Assembly (NCBI GenBank): GCA_963696525.1
Contig: CAVOKO010000011.1
Location: 558,001 to 622,000, forward strand
Length of the DNA stretch: 64,000 nucleotides
Reading direction: 5' to 3'
Source: CAWBRT01 sp963696525
GTDB taxonomy: Bacteria; Acidobacteriota; Terriglobia; Terriglobales; Acidobacteriaceae
Shown: piece by piece, positions 1 through 7,178 of the stretch
How positions within the stretch are numbered: position 1 is the stretch's first letter
How the letters are laid out: every line of letters begins with the position of its first letter
Program-made: the position numbers and the translations under genes
Notes under the pieces: generated by a model
Told to the model about the DNA's origin: nothing
The model's database searches: none
What the model saw: only the letters and a program-made list of their open reading frames with translations

Positions 1-59
1 TATCGACATGCAAGCTGATTGTAATCCGCTTCCATCGGCGAGACGAGGCGCCGCTAAGC

Positions 60-160
60 AGGCTGCTGAAAAACAAGGCTGCAGTGCTGTGAGCATACAA
101 GCAAATGCGCCGAGGCTCCGTGGCTCACGTATTCCGTAGCGGCACGTTCTTCAGCAGCCT
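60..160. repeat. Short inverted-repeat element (MITE-like)
   Basis: Perfect 11-bp inverted arms, AGGCTGCTGAA at 60-70 and TTCAGCAGCCT at 150-160, bound about 80 bp of non-coding sequence. The same terminal motif (GGCTGCTGAAAAAC or its complement) recurs near 10077-10315, 16949 and 48888, so this looks like a member of a dispersed non-autonomous repeat family. Nothing else is recognisable in bases 1-169. Confidence 0.5.
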
Positions 161-217
161 GTAAAGCCGATGATGATAACAAACCAAACTGGATTATTCT
201 ATGAATGGCTTGGCACC

Positions 218-523
218 ATGATCCCTATTCGGAACATTACCGGAGGAGCCAGTTTCGCGGTGCGCGTGCAACCACGCGCCCAGCGGAACGCAATTGCCGG
301 CACCTTGGGCGACGCGCTCAAACTGGCGCTGACTTCGCCACCGGTTGAAGGCCGCGCTAACCAGGCCTGCATCGAATTCCTGGCACGGCTTTTGGGCGTA
401 TCACGCTCGTCGATTACAATCGCCGCCGGCGAAACCAGCCGCAACAAGGTGATTCGCGTTACCGGGCTGAACGCGGAGGCGATAGGCGAGCGGCTGACGG
501 CTTACGAGCCCTCATTGCGGTGA
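218..523 (+). CDS. DUF167 / YggU-family protein
   Basis: Small basic protein of about 101 residues from the ATG at 218. An in-frame ATG at 170 would add 16 residues that do not look like the family. It carries the DUF167 pattern: an N-terminal strand with VRVQPRAQRNAI, a central LKLALTSPPVEGRANQACIE segment and a C-terminal GETSRNKVIRV strand. The family is widespread and has no established enzymatic role. The gene stands alone between an inverted-repeat element and an IS5-type insertion sequence, so context says little about its job. Confidence 0.85.
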   Translation: MIPIRNITGGASFAVRVQPRAQRNAIAGTLGDALKLALTSPPVEGRANQACIEFLARLLGVSRSSITIAAGETSRNKVIRVTGLNAEAIGERLTAYEPSLR

Positions 524-554
524 CGCGCCGGAAGCGGTGCCCATGCCACACTAG

Positions 555-1405
555 AACCTATCTCATAAATGACGCTCGCGAGTAAATGCTTGCATTGCGA
601 GCGGAGTTGAAGCAAATCAGGTGCATGGCTGATCTCACGGATATGCAGTGGGAACGTCTCAAGCCCCTGGTGGAGTGGAACCAGAAACGGCGGCCCGATG
701 GACGCGGCCGTCCCTGGAGCGATGCACGCCGAGCACTGAATGGTGTGCTATGGATTCTGCGAACAGGCGCCCCCTGGCAGGATCTTCCACCACGGTATGG
801 GTCGTACCAGACCTGCCATCGGCGCTTCCAGCAATGGCAGCAAGCCGGCGTGCTGGACGGTATCTTGTGGGCGTTGTGCGAAGACCTGCTGGCGCGTGGG
901 GAACTCGGGTTGGAGGAGACGTTCATCGATGCCTCCTTCGCGGGGGCAAAAAGGGGGGCGATCGCATTGGTCCAACACGCTGCGGCAAAGGGAGCAAGAT
1001 CATGGCAATCGCGGACAGCCATGGTCTTCCTATCGCCGTCCGGGTTACAAGCGCTTCGCCGAATGAGTCCACCCTGGTCGAAGCCACGCTCGCCCAACGC
1101 CACGTCGCAGCCCTGCCCGAACGAATGATCGGCGACAAGGCTTACGACAGCGACCGATTGGATGAGCGGCTGCAGCAACAGCAAGGCGTCGAACTGATCG
1201 CGCCCAACCGGCGCAAGCGAAGGCGAACACAAGACGGGCGGCCACTTCGCCGCTACCTGCGACGCTGGAAGATCGAGCGACTGTTCGCCTGGCTCAAGAA
1301 CTTTCGCCGCCTGACCAGCCGTTGGGAGCGTCACGCCGCCAACTTCCTCGGCATGGTTCAGCTCGGCTGCGTGTTGATCTTGTTGAGGCATTTATGAGAC
1401 TGCCT
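555..1405 (+). mobile_element. IS5-family insertion sequence (IS427-like group)
   Basis: About 850 bp, ending in imperfect terminal inverted repeats of about 17 bp: left 555-571 ending TCTCATAAATG, right 1389-1405 beginning CATTTATGAGA. CTAG lies directly outside both ends (551-554 and 1406-1409), consistent with a duplicated CTAG or TA target. The interior encodes one transposase in two overlapping frames. Size, inverted repeats, target and split transposase fit the IS427-type subgroup of IS5. The element looks complete and may be active. Confidence 0.85.
625..1397 (+). CDS. IS5-family transposase, expressed by -1 frameshift
   Basis: DDE transposase of about 257 residues split over two frames. 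The first frame starts at the ATG at 625 (an upstream TTG at 586 is possible), gives the DUF4096-type N-terminus and the first catalytic Asp in ETFIDASF (codon at 928). The second frame, -1 relative to the first, carries the second Asp in MIGDKAYD (1134) and the Glu in RRWKIERLF (1275), then ends at 1397. The frames meet at a run of five A and six G (948-958), a typical slippery sequence, so programmed frameshifting is the likely mode of expression. A decayed copy is less likely because both halves keep all catalytic residues. Confidence 0.85.
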
Positions 1406-1497
1406 CTAGTGGGAACGCCGGCCCGGCGGCCTGCAGGTCGCGACGAACAGCCTCACAGGGATGACAGAGGGTGCACGCCGTCCAGTACAATAGTGAG

Positions 1498-2661
1498 ATG
1501 AATTTGCCCGCCATTCAGGCCGCGTTGTGCGAGCGCGAAATCGATGCGTGGCTCTTCTATGATCACCATCACCGCGATCCCATCGCTTACAGCGTACTCG
1601 GGCTTCCGCGGGATCTGCATGTCACCAGGCGCTGGTATTACCTGATTCCCGCAGAGGGCGAACCGCTCAAGTTGAATCATCGCGTGGAGCCACGCCATTT
1701 GAATTCGCTTCCGGGGCGGCAAAGGCATTACGGAGCCTGGCAGGAGATGTGGGAGCGTTTGCGCGAGATGCTGCGCCCTTACAAGCGCGTGGCTATGCAG
1801 TACTCGCCGAAGAACCAGATCATGTATGTTTCGCTGGTGGATGGGGGAACCCTGGAGCTGGTCCGTGGTTTCGGCGTCGAGGTAGTCTCCTCCGCCGATC
1901 TGGTGGCCCGCTTCGAAGCCACCCTGTCGCCCGAGCAGATCGCCACTCATTTTGCTGCGCGCGACGCCATGGACCGAATCATGGAAGCCTGCTTCCAATG
2001 GGTTGGGCAACAGCTCCGGAACGGAGGCACCAACGAATTCGCGGTGCAGCAGTGGCTCGCCGAGGCTTTCCGCCGCGAGCATCTGGTCACCGACGATTTG
2101 CCTATCGTAGCAGTCAACGAAAACAGCGGAAATCCACATTACTTACCGACCGCCGACAGCTCGAAAGTCATCCGCAAAGGAGATTTCCTGCTGATCGACA
2201 TGTGGGCGAAGCAGGACGAGCCGGGCGCGGTTTACTATGACATCACGTGGACAGGCTTTGCCGGACTGCCTTCCGAACGGCACCGCCAAATCTTCGGGCT
2301 GGTGCGTGACGCCCGCGATGTGGGCATCCGCACGGTTCAGGAGACTCTTGCCGCAAAGAGAAAAATCCGCGGGTGGGAAGTGGATGCGGCAGTCCGCGAA
2401 TTCATCGCCAAGGCCGGTTATGGCGGATGCTTCGTGCACCGCACAGGGCACTCGATCGGAACCGAAGTGCACGGCAACGGGGCGAACCTGGATGACTTGG
2501 AGACACACGACGAACGCGAGGTGATCCCGAATACCCTGTTCTCGATTGAACCAGGAATCTATTTGCCCGAATTTGGCGTACGCAGCGAAATTGATATGCT
2601 GGTGCGGAACGGAGCCGCCGAAGTGACCGGACGAATCCAGAAAGAGCTTGTATCGATCTAA
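1498..2661 (+). CDS. M24-family metallopeptidase (Xaa-Pro aminopeptidase-like)
   Basis: Pita-bread-fold peptidase of about 387 residues, taking the ATG at 1498 (MNLPAIQ) rather than the GTG at 1471. An N-terminal creatinase-like domain (about 1-150) precedes the catalytic domain. The five dinuclear metal ligands are all visible: Asp234 (LLIDMW), Asp248 (YYDITW), His318 (HRTGHSIG), Glu351 (SIEPGIY) and Glu364 (RSEIDM). The family removes N-terminal residues next to proline or hydrolyses Xaa-Pro dipeptides; exact specificity cannot be read from sequence. No signal peptide, so cytosolic. Two small membrane-protein genes follow directly with no gap, suggesting one operon. Confidence 0.88.
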   Translation: MNLPAIQAALCEREIDAWLFYDHHHRDPIAYSVLGLPRDLHVTRRWYYLIPAEGEPLKLNHRVEPRHLNSLPGRQRHYGAWQEMWERLREMLRPYKRVAMQYSPKNQIMYVSLVDGGTLELVRGFGVEVVSSADLVARFEATLSPEQIATHFAARDAMDRIMEACFQWVGQQLRNGGTNEFAVQQWLAEAFRREHLVTDDLPIVAVNENSGNPHYLPTADSSKVIRKGDFLLIDMWAKQDEPGAVYYDITWTGFAGLPSERHRQIFGLVRDARDVGIRTVQETLAAKRKIRGWEVDAAVREFIAKAGYGGCFVHRTGHSIGTEVHGNGANLDDLETHDEREVIPNTLFSIEPGIYLPEFGVRSEIDMLVRNGAAEVTGRIQKELVSI

Positions 2662-3084
2662 ATGGCAAACGCTAACCAGGCTAAGGCAAAAACTCCTCCC
2701 ACCCCGGCGCCACCGTTGACGGCGCTCTCGATTGCCGCGCCGATTGCCGGCTGGCTGGTTCCGGGGGCGGGTCACATCATTCAGAAGCGATGGATTCGCG
2801 GGCTGCTGCTGATGCTCGCCGTCGTCGTTCTCTTCCTTGCCGGTCTCGGCATGCAAGGCAAGGTGTACGCGTTCAACACCGGAGACCTGCTCGACATCCT
2901 CGGCTTTTTGGGCGACCTCGGCACGGGCGTGCTCTACGTGGCGGCACGGAGCATGGATTGGGGCCAGGGCGCGGTACACCGCGCTACCGCCGATTACGGA
3001 ACCAAGTTTATCATCGTCGCCGGATTGCTGAACATCGTGAGCGCGGTTGACGCCTACCACATCGCGAGCGGGAAAAAACAATGA
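2662..3084 (+). CDS. Small multi-pass membrane protein (DUF6677-like)
   Basis: 140 residues, beginning one base after the preceding stop codon. A Pro/Ala-rich, lysine-containing N-terminus of about 20 residues is followed by hydrophobic segments at roughly 24-40, 50-66 and 114-132. The motif VPGAGHIIQKRWIRG at about 33-48 resembles the GLGHFY-type loop found in small TM2-like membrane proteins. It resembles acidobacterial proteins annotated DUF6677, from memory and not searched. Function unknown. Its stop codon overlaps the next start (ATGA), indicating translational coupling. Confidence 0.7.
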   Translation: MANANQAKAKTPPTPAPPLTALSIAAPIAGWLVPGAGHIIQKRWIRGLLLMLAVVVLFLAGLGMQGKVYAFNTGDLLDILGFLGDLGTGVLYVAARSMDWGQGAVHRATADYGTKFIIVAGLLNIVSAVDAYHIASGKKQ

Positions 3085-3263
3085 CCCTGGAACTTTCTCA
3101 CTTTAGCGCCGCCGTGTTGTTCGCACTCTGCGCGTCCATTGTCTTCGGAATTACGCAGCGCAATAGCACCAGGGAAATGCTCCGCTACGGGGTTTACTGC
3201 TTCGTGCTCTTCGTCGGAGGAGTGATCGTGGCCGGCTGGGCGATGTGGATCATTAAGAGATAG
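3081..3263 (+). CDS. Small two-helix membrane protein, unknown function
   Basis: 60 residues starting inside the last codons of the upstream gene (ATGA overlap at 3081-3084). Two hydrophobic segments, about 9-24 and 39-58, separated by a short polar loop containing RNSTREMLRYG, and a basic C-terminus (IIKR) make a hairpin inner-membrane protein. No family recognised. The 3' part of the gene (from 3192) is repeated almost exactly at 5240-5308 without its start, which shows a local duplication. Coupled to the DUF6677-like gene, so the two may act together. Confidence 0.65.
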   Translation: MTLELSHFSAAVLFALCASIVFGITQRNSTREMLRYGVYCFVLFVGGVIVAGWAMWIIKR

Positions 3264-3275
3264 GCCGGGCGGTTC
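3192..3275 (+). repeat. Direct repeat, copy A (3' end of the small membrane gene)
   Basis: About 84 bp covering the last 24 codons of the 60-aa gene plus its first downstream bases. Copy B lies at 5240-5323. Over the first 70 bp I find one clear mismatch (GTGGCC against GTGACC). The copies flank about 2 kb that carries the tandem repeat and the sensor gene. Confidence 0.8.
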
Positions 3276-3296
3276 CGCGTGCGGTAGTTCATGGGG

Positions 3297-3490
3297 GAAC
3301 TACCCCACCCAACGAAAAACGCGTTGGATGGCCACCAGGAACTCTTCGATCCCACATCTGCTGACTACGGCAGATATGGGGCACCAAGAACTAAGAACTA
3401 CCCCACCCAACGAAAAACGCGTTGGATGGGCCACCAGGAACTCTTCGATCCCACATCTACTGACTACTGCAGATACGGGGCATCAAGAAC
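3297..3490. repeat. Two tandem copies of a 98-bp palindromic repeat
   Basis: Copy 1 starts at 3297 (GAACTACCCCACCCAACG) and copy 2 at 3395, a period of 98 bp with a handful of mismatches. Each unit contains a hairpin with arms CCAACG and CGTTGG around an AAAAACG loop, and a second one around CTGACTAC(G/T)GCAGATA. The open frames through it are repeats of each other and have no convincing start, so I treat 3264-3759 as non-coding. Apart from these repeats I see nothing else in that stretch. Confidence 0.8.
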
Positions 3491-3759
3491 CGGGCCTCGC
3501 CCCTCGCTTCCATCAATGCGGTCTTCGGGAAATCCACCACGATAGCTAGATTTGCTTCTCCGCCACTAGATTTACTTCTCCGTCACTCGTCTTTTGGAAG
3601 GCTGAAGGGATACGAGCCGTGCGTTGCCTGAACTGCAAAGGGCCTGGAACGAGCCTGCTGGAGTTCAACCAGAAAAGTGCCGATGAACATTAGAGTGAAC
3701 CGTTCCCGGCAAGCGCTTGGGTGTAGGAATGCCTGCAACGGGAGGGAGGGGTCTGCTTT

Positions 3760-3960
3760 GTGAGCCAACTTTATGATCTGAAAGTACTCATCGAAAACAA
3801 GATTAAAGCCGACGGCCTGGACGCGATGGACGTGAAAGGCAAGATTGGACTGCGCTCTGGCCGAATGCTGGCATTCATCAATGCCAGTACCCCGGATGAT
3901 CCGGAGGCTGTCGCCAAACTCAAGAAGGCTGCCAAAGACGTGCTGAATATCAGCGCGTGA
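3760..3960 (+). CDS. 66-aa small cytosolic protein, unknown function
   Basis: Starts with GTG at 3760 behind a strong Shine-Dalgarno stretch (GGGAGGGAGGGG at 3740-3750). The protein is soluble and mostly helical by composition: an N-terminal amphipathic helix (YDLKVLIENKIKA), a basic middle (KGKIGLRSGRM) and a lysine-rich C-terminal helix (DPEAVAKLKKAAKDVLNI). I do not recognise it. Its stop is 10 bases before the start of the membrane sensor gene, with the sensor's ribosome binding site directly after the stop, so the two are surely co-translated and probably act together. Confidence 0.65.
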   Translation: MSQLYDLKVLIENKIKADGLDAMDVKGKIGLRSGRMLAFINASTPDDPEAVAKLKKAAKDVLNISA

Positions 3961-3970
3961 GGAGTGTCGC

Positions 3971-5140
3971 ATGAAATGGAACTTAATTCGAACCAAAGTT
4001 CTGGCCGCGCTGGTCGCCTGTCTGGTGGTGGGCGTTGGCGGTACCCTGGCGCTGATGCACTACAGCTTCGCCCGTAACTCACAGGCCTTGGCGGTAGAGT
4101 CGGTTTCTGGCGCACAAAAGCTGTTCACGATCTTGGAGAGCAGAGAGATCAGTAAAATGACGGCCGTCGGCGAGATGCTGAATGCGAACCCCCAGGTTCG
4201 CGATGCCTTCGCCGCCAAGGATCGCAGCCGCCTCATCGAGCTAACGGCGCCGCTTTATTCGAAGTTGAAGAGCGAGGGCATTACCAACTGGGTGTTCCAC
4301 ACTCCTGAACCTGACATGACTGTCATGGTTCGCCTGCATGCCCTTTCAAACTTCGGGGACCACCTGAATCGGTTCATGTTGAAAGAAGTCGCGCGCACCC
4401 ATGCCGTTGTGAGCGGGAACGAGTCGGCCAAAACCGGTCTTGCAGTGCGAATCATCCGGCCGATTTACGATACGCGGGGCGGGGTGACCGGTTACGTCGA
4501 GTTCGGTGAAGAGCTGGGCCAGTTCATTCACGCCATGAAAAGCCAGACCGGAGATGACTACGGACTGCTGCTTAGCAAGAAGTTTGTGGACCGGCAGTTT
4601 TGGGCCGAATCGACGGCGACCTGGAATCGTCGGGACAACTGGAATGACAATCCGGACTTCGTGGTGGCGGACAAGACCACGGCTACCGACAGTATCATGC
4701 GATTCCAGGGAGACCTGACCGAAGTGCCCGGCGATGGCAAGGTGCTGGAGCACTTCCGTGACGGAAATTCCGTCTTCATCCGCGGCATTTTTCCCATCCG
4801 TGATGCCGCCGGGAACACCGTAGGCGCAATGTTCGTGGTGAAGGATATTTCAGCGGTTTACGTGGCCATGCAGCACACGCAGAACATCCTGGTGCTTTTG
4901 ACGGTCGTATCGCTGACGGTCGGCATTCTTCTGGTATTGACGCTGCTTAATCGTCTCGTATTCCGCCGCCTAAAGCACATCATTACGGTTGCCACTCGCG
5001 TCGTTGGCGGGGACTACGAAACGGAAATCCGGGTCGGATCCGACGATGAGGTCGGCCAGTTCGAACAACTATTCGAGCAGTTCAGGCGGGTCTTCGTTGA
5101 CCTGCTGGCACACCTGCCCGAGCTACAGGAAAAGGGATAG
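3971..5140 (+). CDS. Membrane sensor: dCache-type periplasmic domain plus HAMP, no output domain
   Basis: 389 residues. TM1 is at about 8-30, a long periplasmic region at 31-303, TM2 at about 306-331, then a HAMP domain (about 332-385) that ends the protein. The periplasmic part has the look of dCache_3 ligand-binding domains of chemoreceptors and kinases (VMVRLHALSNFGDHLNRF, GLAVRIIRPIYD, GYVEFGEELGQF). After HAMP there are only a few residues: no methyl-accepting, kinase or cyclase domain. The gene follows a 66-aa gene closely and has its own SD (GGAGTG). It may be a truncated receptor or may signal through a separate partner. Confidence 0.8.
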   Translation: MKWNLIRTKVLAALVACLVVGVGGTLALMHYSFARNSQALAVESVSGAQKLFTILESREISKMTAVGEMLNANPQVRDAFAAKDRSRLIELTAPLYSKLKSEGITNWVFHTPEPDMTVMVRLHALSNFGDHLNRFMLKEVARTHAVVSGNESAKTGLAVRIIRPIYDTRGGVTGYVEFGEELGQFIHAMKSQTGDDYGLLLSKKFVDRQFWAESTATWNRRDNWNDNPDFVVADKTTATDSIMRFQGDLTEVPGDGKVLEHFRDGNSVFIRGIFPIRDAAGNTVGAMFVVKDISAVYVAMQHTQNILVLLTVVSLTVGILLVLTLLNRLVFRRLKHIITVATRVVGGDYETEIRVGSDDEVGQFEQLFEQFRRVFVDLLAHLPELQEKG

Positions 5141-5239
5141 GAAAACATATAGCGCTAACTCAGGCGCTTCTGCGCGAGCAGTCCGATCCAAAGAACTCCC
5201 ATCCAGCCCAAAACGGGGGTAGGATGGGTCGGGCGCGTA

Positions 5240-5323
5240 GTTTACTGCTTCGTGCTCTTCGTCGGAGGAGTGATCGTGACCGGCTGGGCGATGTGGATCA
5301 TTAAGAGACATGTCGGGCAGTTC
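5240..5323 (+). repeat. Direct repeat, copy B (remnant of the small membrane gene)
   Basis: Near-identical to 3192-3275: it encodes the last approximately 23 residues of the 60-aa membrane protein, but without a start. The stop is changed (TAG to CAT) and similarity continues into the bases after it (CGGGC-GTTCC). It is not expected to be expressed. The rest of 5141-5542 shows no supportable gene; an open frame at 5310-5546 runs over this remnant and the promoter region of the ATPase gene. Confidence 0.8.
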
Positions 5324-5542
5324 CTTCGGGACCTTCGCTACTAACGCCCATTCGACAAGGATATTGTTGCGTCGAAGGGAAGGCAAGCTGCTAGACGGAT
5401 GTCGTCCCCTTAACTGTTTCTATACCTCTACGAATGAAAAGGTTGGGCCGGAGATGTACTCGCCTACAATGAACCTGATCGGCATGCGGGCTTCTCGCGC
5501 GATCTGTGTAGTATTGAGAGCGTTGCTGGTTGTTAAGGAGCA

Positions 5543-6592
5543 ATGATGCTGCAAAGAATGGTTATCAAGAACCTGACTGCCTTTGCTCACGCTGATCTCC
5601 AGTTTGGTCGCAATCTCAATGTGATCGTGGGCGAGAACGGTACTGGCAAGACGCACCTTCTGAAAATGGCCTACGCGGTGCTGGCAGTCAGCGCAGATCA
5701 GGGTCGCCCGATGGAGGTTCCGCCTACAAAGGCCCGTTTGCAAGTACGAATAGCGGAAAAGTTGGTGAATGTCTTTCGTCCGGAACAGCTAGGTCGTCTT
5801 GCCCGCAGAAAGCAAGGGCGGGAACGTTGCGACATAAGTGCGGAATTCGATGATCATGGCATGGATATAGCCTTTAGTTTCGCCACCAATAGCCAGTCGG
5901 AAGTCAATATACAAAAGATGCCTACGGTTTGGTCGGAGAACGCGCCGGCTTTCCTGCCTACGCGTGAGCTGTTGACGATTTACCCGAATTTTGTCTCCGT
6001 GTACGAAAACCATTACTTGGAGTTCGAAGAAACTTGGCGCGACACGTGCATTTTACTAGGGGCGCTGTTGCAGAGAGGCCCGAAGGAAAAGCAGATCCGT
6101 GATCTTCTAAAACCTCTCGAAGATGCTATGGGAGGTGCGATCGAACTTGACAAGAATGGGCGGTTTTATCTGAATGTGAAGGACGGACGCATGGAGATGC
6201 CTCTGGTTGCAGAGGGCCTACGAAAGCTGGGTATGCTGGCGCGTTTGATTGCAACCGGCGTCCTTCTGGACAAAGGATACTTGTTCTGGGATGAGCCGGA
6301 AGCGAATCTCAATCCGAAGCTGGTCAGGCGGGTGGCACAAAGCGTTCTAGCTTTGAGTGGGGCTGGAATTCAGGTATTTCTTGCGACGCATAGCTTGTTT
6401 CTGCTGCGGGAATTGGAAATTTTGCTTTCGTCCGATGAGTACAAGACTCTGGATTCTCGTTTCGTGGGCTTACATCAAGGGACAAGCGGAGTCTCGCTGG
6501 AACAGGGTGCAACGGTGGATGGAGTCGGAGACATCGCCGCTCTGGATGAGGAACTCAAGCAGTCAGATCGATTCATGGCGAAAGAACACTGA
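5543..6592 (+). CDS. AAA/ABC-type ATPase (AAA_15/AAA_21, OLD/SMC-like)
   Basis: 349 residues. The second ATG (5546) has the better spacing from the AAGGAG site at 5535-5540. The protein begins with the strand typical of SMC/RecF/OLD-like ATPases (MVIKNLTAFAHADLQF), then Walker A GENGTGKT (about 30-37), an FLPTREL motif typical of this group, Walker B LFWDEPEANLNP (Asp250, Glu251) and an H-loop FLATHS (His283). There is no TOPRIM or HNH domain, so the effector must be separate: the next gene, two bases downstream, encodes a PD-(D/E)XK nuclease. I infer a two-component nucleic-acid-sensing system, possibly antiviral. Base composition looks less GC-rich than its neighbours by eye, suggesting transfer. 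Confidence 0.85.
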   Translation: MMLQRMVIKNLTAFAHADLQFGRNLNVIVGENGTGKTHLLKMAYAVLAVSADQGRPMEVPPTKARLQVRIAEKLVNVFRPEQLGRLARRKQGRERCDISAEFDDHGMDIAFSFATNSQSEVNIQKMPTVWSENAPAFLPTRELLTIYPNFVSVYENHYLEFEETWRDTCILLGALLQRGPKEKQIRDLLKPLEDAMGGAIELDKNGRFYLNVKDGRMEMPLVAEGLRKLGMLARLIATGVLLDKGYLFWDEPEANLNPKLVRRVAQSVLALSGAGIQVFLATHSLFLLRELEILLSSDEYKTLDSRFVGLHQGTSGVSLEQGATVDGVGDIAALDEELKQSDRFMAKEH

Positions 6593-6594
6593 CG

Positions 6595-7101
6595 ATGCAA
6601 ACCTATCTTGTCGACGGTCTGAAATTCGAGTTCCCTGACAAATGGACAGTCAGCAAGTACGACGAATGGTCTTTCTATCGCAACCGATTCAGCAAGATGG
6701 GAAACGGCATAAAAGCACTCGATCTTCTCGCTGTATCTCCCAACGGCGTCACTTGGATGATTGAGGCAAAGGACTACCGTGCCCATTCACGTACCAAACC
6801 AAGCAACCTGGCAGACGAACTGCGCGAAAAGGTCTTGGACACATTGGCGGCCATTCTACCAGCCAAAATCAACGGAGACGTTGCCGCCGAAACGGATGTG
6901 GCAGCGCGGATGGTGGCCACACGTAAGCTGCGGATAGTGCTACATCTCGAACAACCGGTGAGGCATTCCAAGCTGTTTCCCCGCGCCATCAACCCTGCTG
7001 ATGTCTACATGCAGATTCGGCGGCAATTGAAACCTATCGACGCTCATCCGCTGGTCGCCGAAATGAACAACATGCGGAACCTTCCATGGACTGTGCGTTG
7101 A
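6595..7101 (+). CDS. PD-(D/E)XK-type nuclease, partner of the ATPase
   Basis: 168 residues, starting two bases after the ATPase stop. The core of a restriction-endonuclease fold is readable: Asp43 at the end of KALDLLAVS, then a strand WMIEAKDYR with Glu57 and Lys59, giving D-x13-E-x-K. A conserved-looking N-terminal strand-turn (YLVDGLKFEFPDKW) precedes it; the remaining C-terminal part is mixed alpha/beta with a basic stretch. I expect a DNA nuclease licensed by the upstream ATPase. No named defence system known to me has exactly this ATPase plus small PD-(D/E)XK pair. The nuclease call rests on the motif alone. Confidence 0.7.
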   Translation: MQTYLVDGLKFEFPDKWTVSKYDEWSFYRNRFSKMGNGIKALDLLAVSPNGVTWMIEAKDYRAHSRTKPSNLADELREKVLDTLAAILPAKINGDVAAETDVAARMVATRKLRIVLHLEQPVRHSKLFPRAINPADVYMQIRRQLKPIDAHPLVAEMNNMRNLPWTVR

Positions 7102-7178
7102 AAGAGACGGCACGTGCGGGGCACTCGGAAATTAACCAACACCTGAAGCTGTGAACCCTTGGAACGAAACTGCTTCCC

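Noticed and set aside
3291..3549. Two overlapping frames of 73-84 codons in the tandem repeat
   Set aside because: They simply translate the 98-bp repeat twice in different frames and have no ribosome binding site.
5310..5546. 78-codon frame between the duplication remnant and the ATPase gene
   Set aside because: It starts in duplicated gene debris, overlaps the ATPase ribosome binding site and start, and has no family features.
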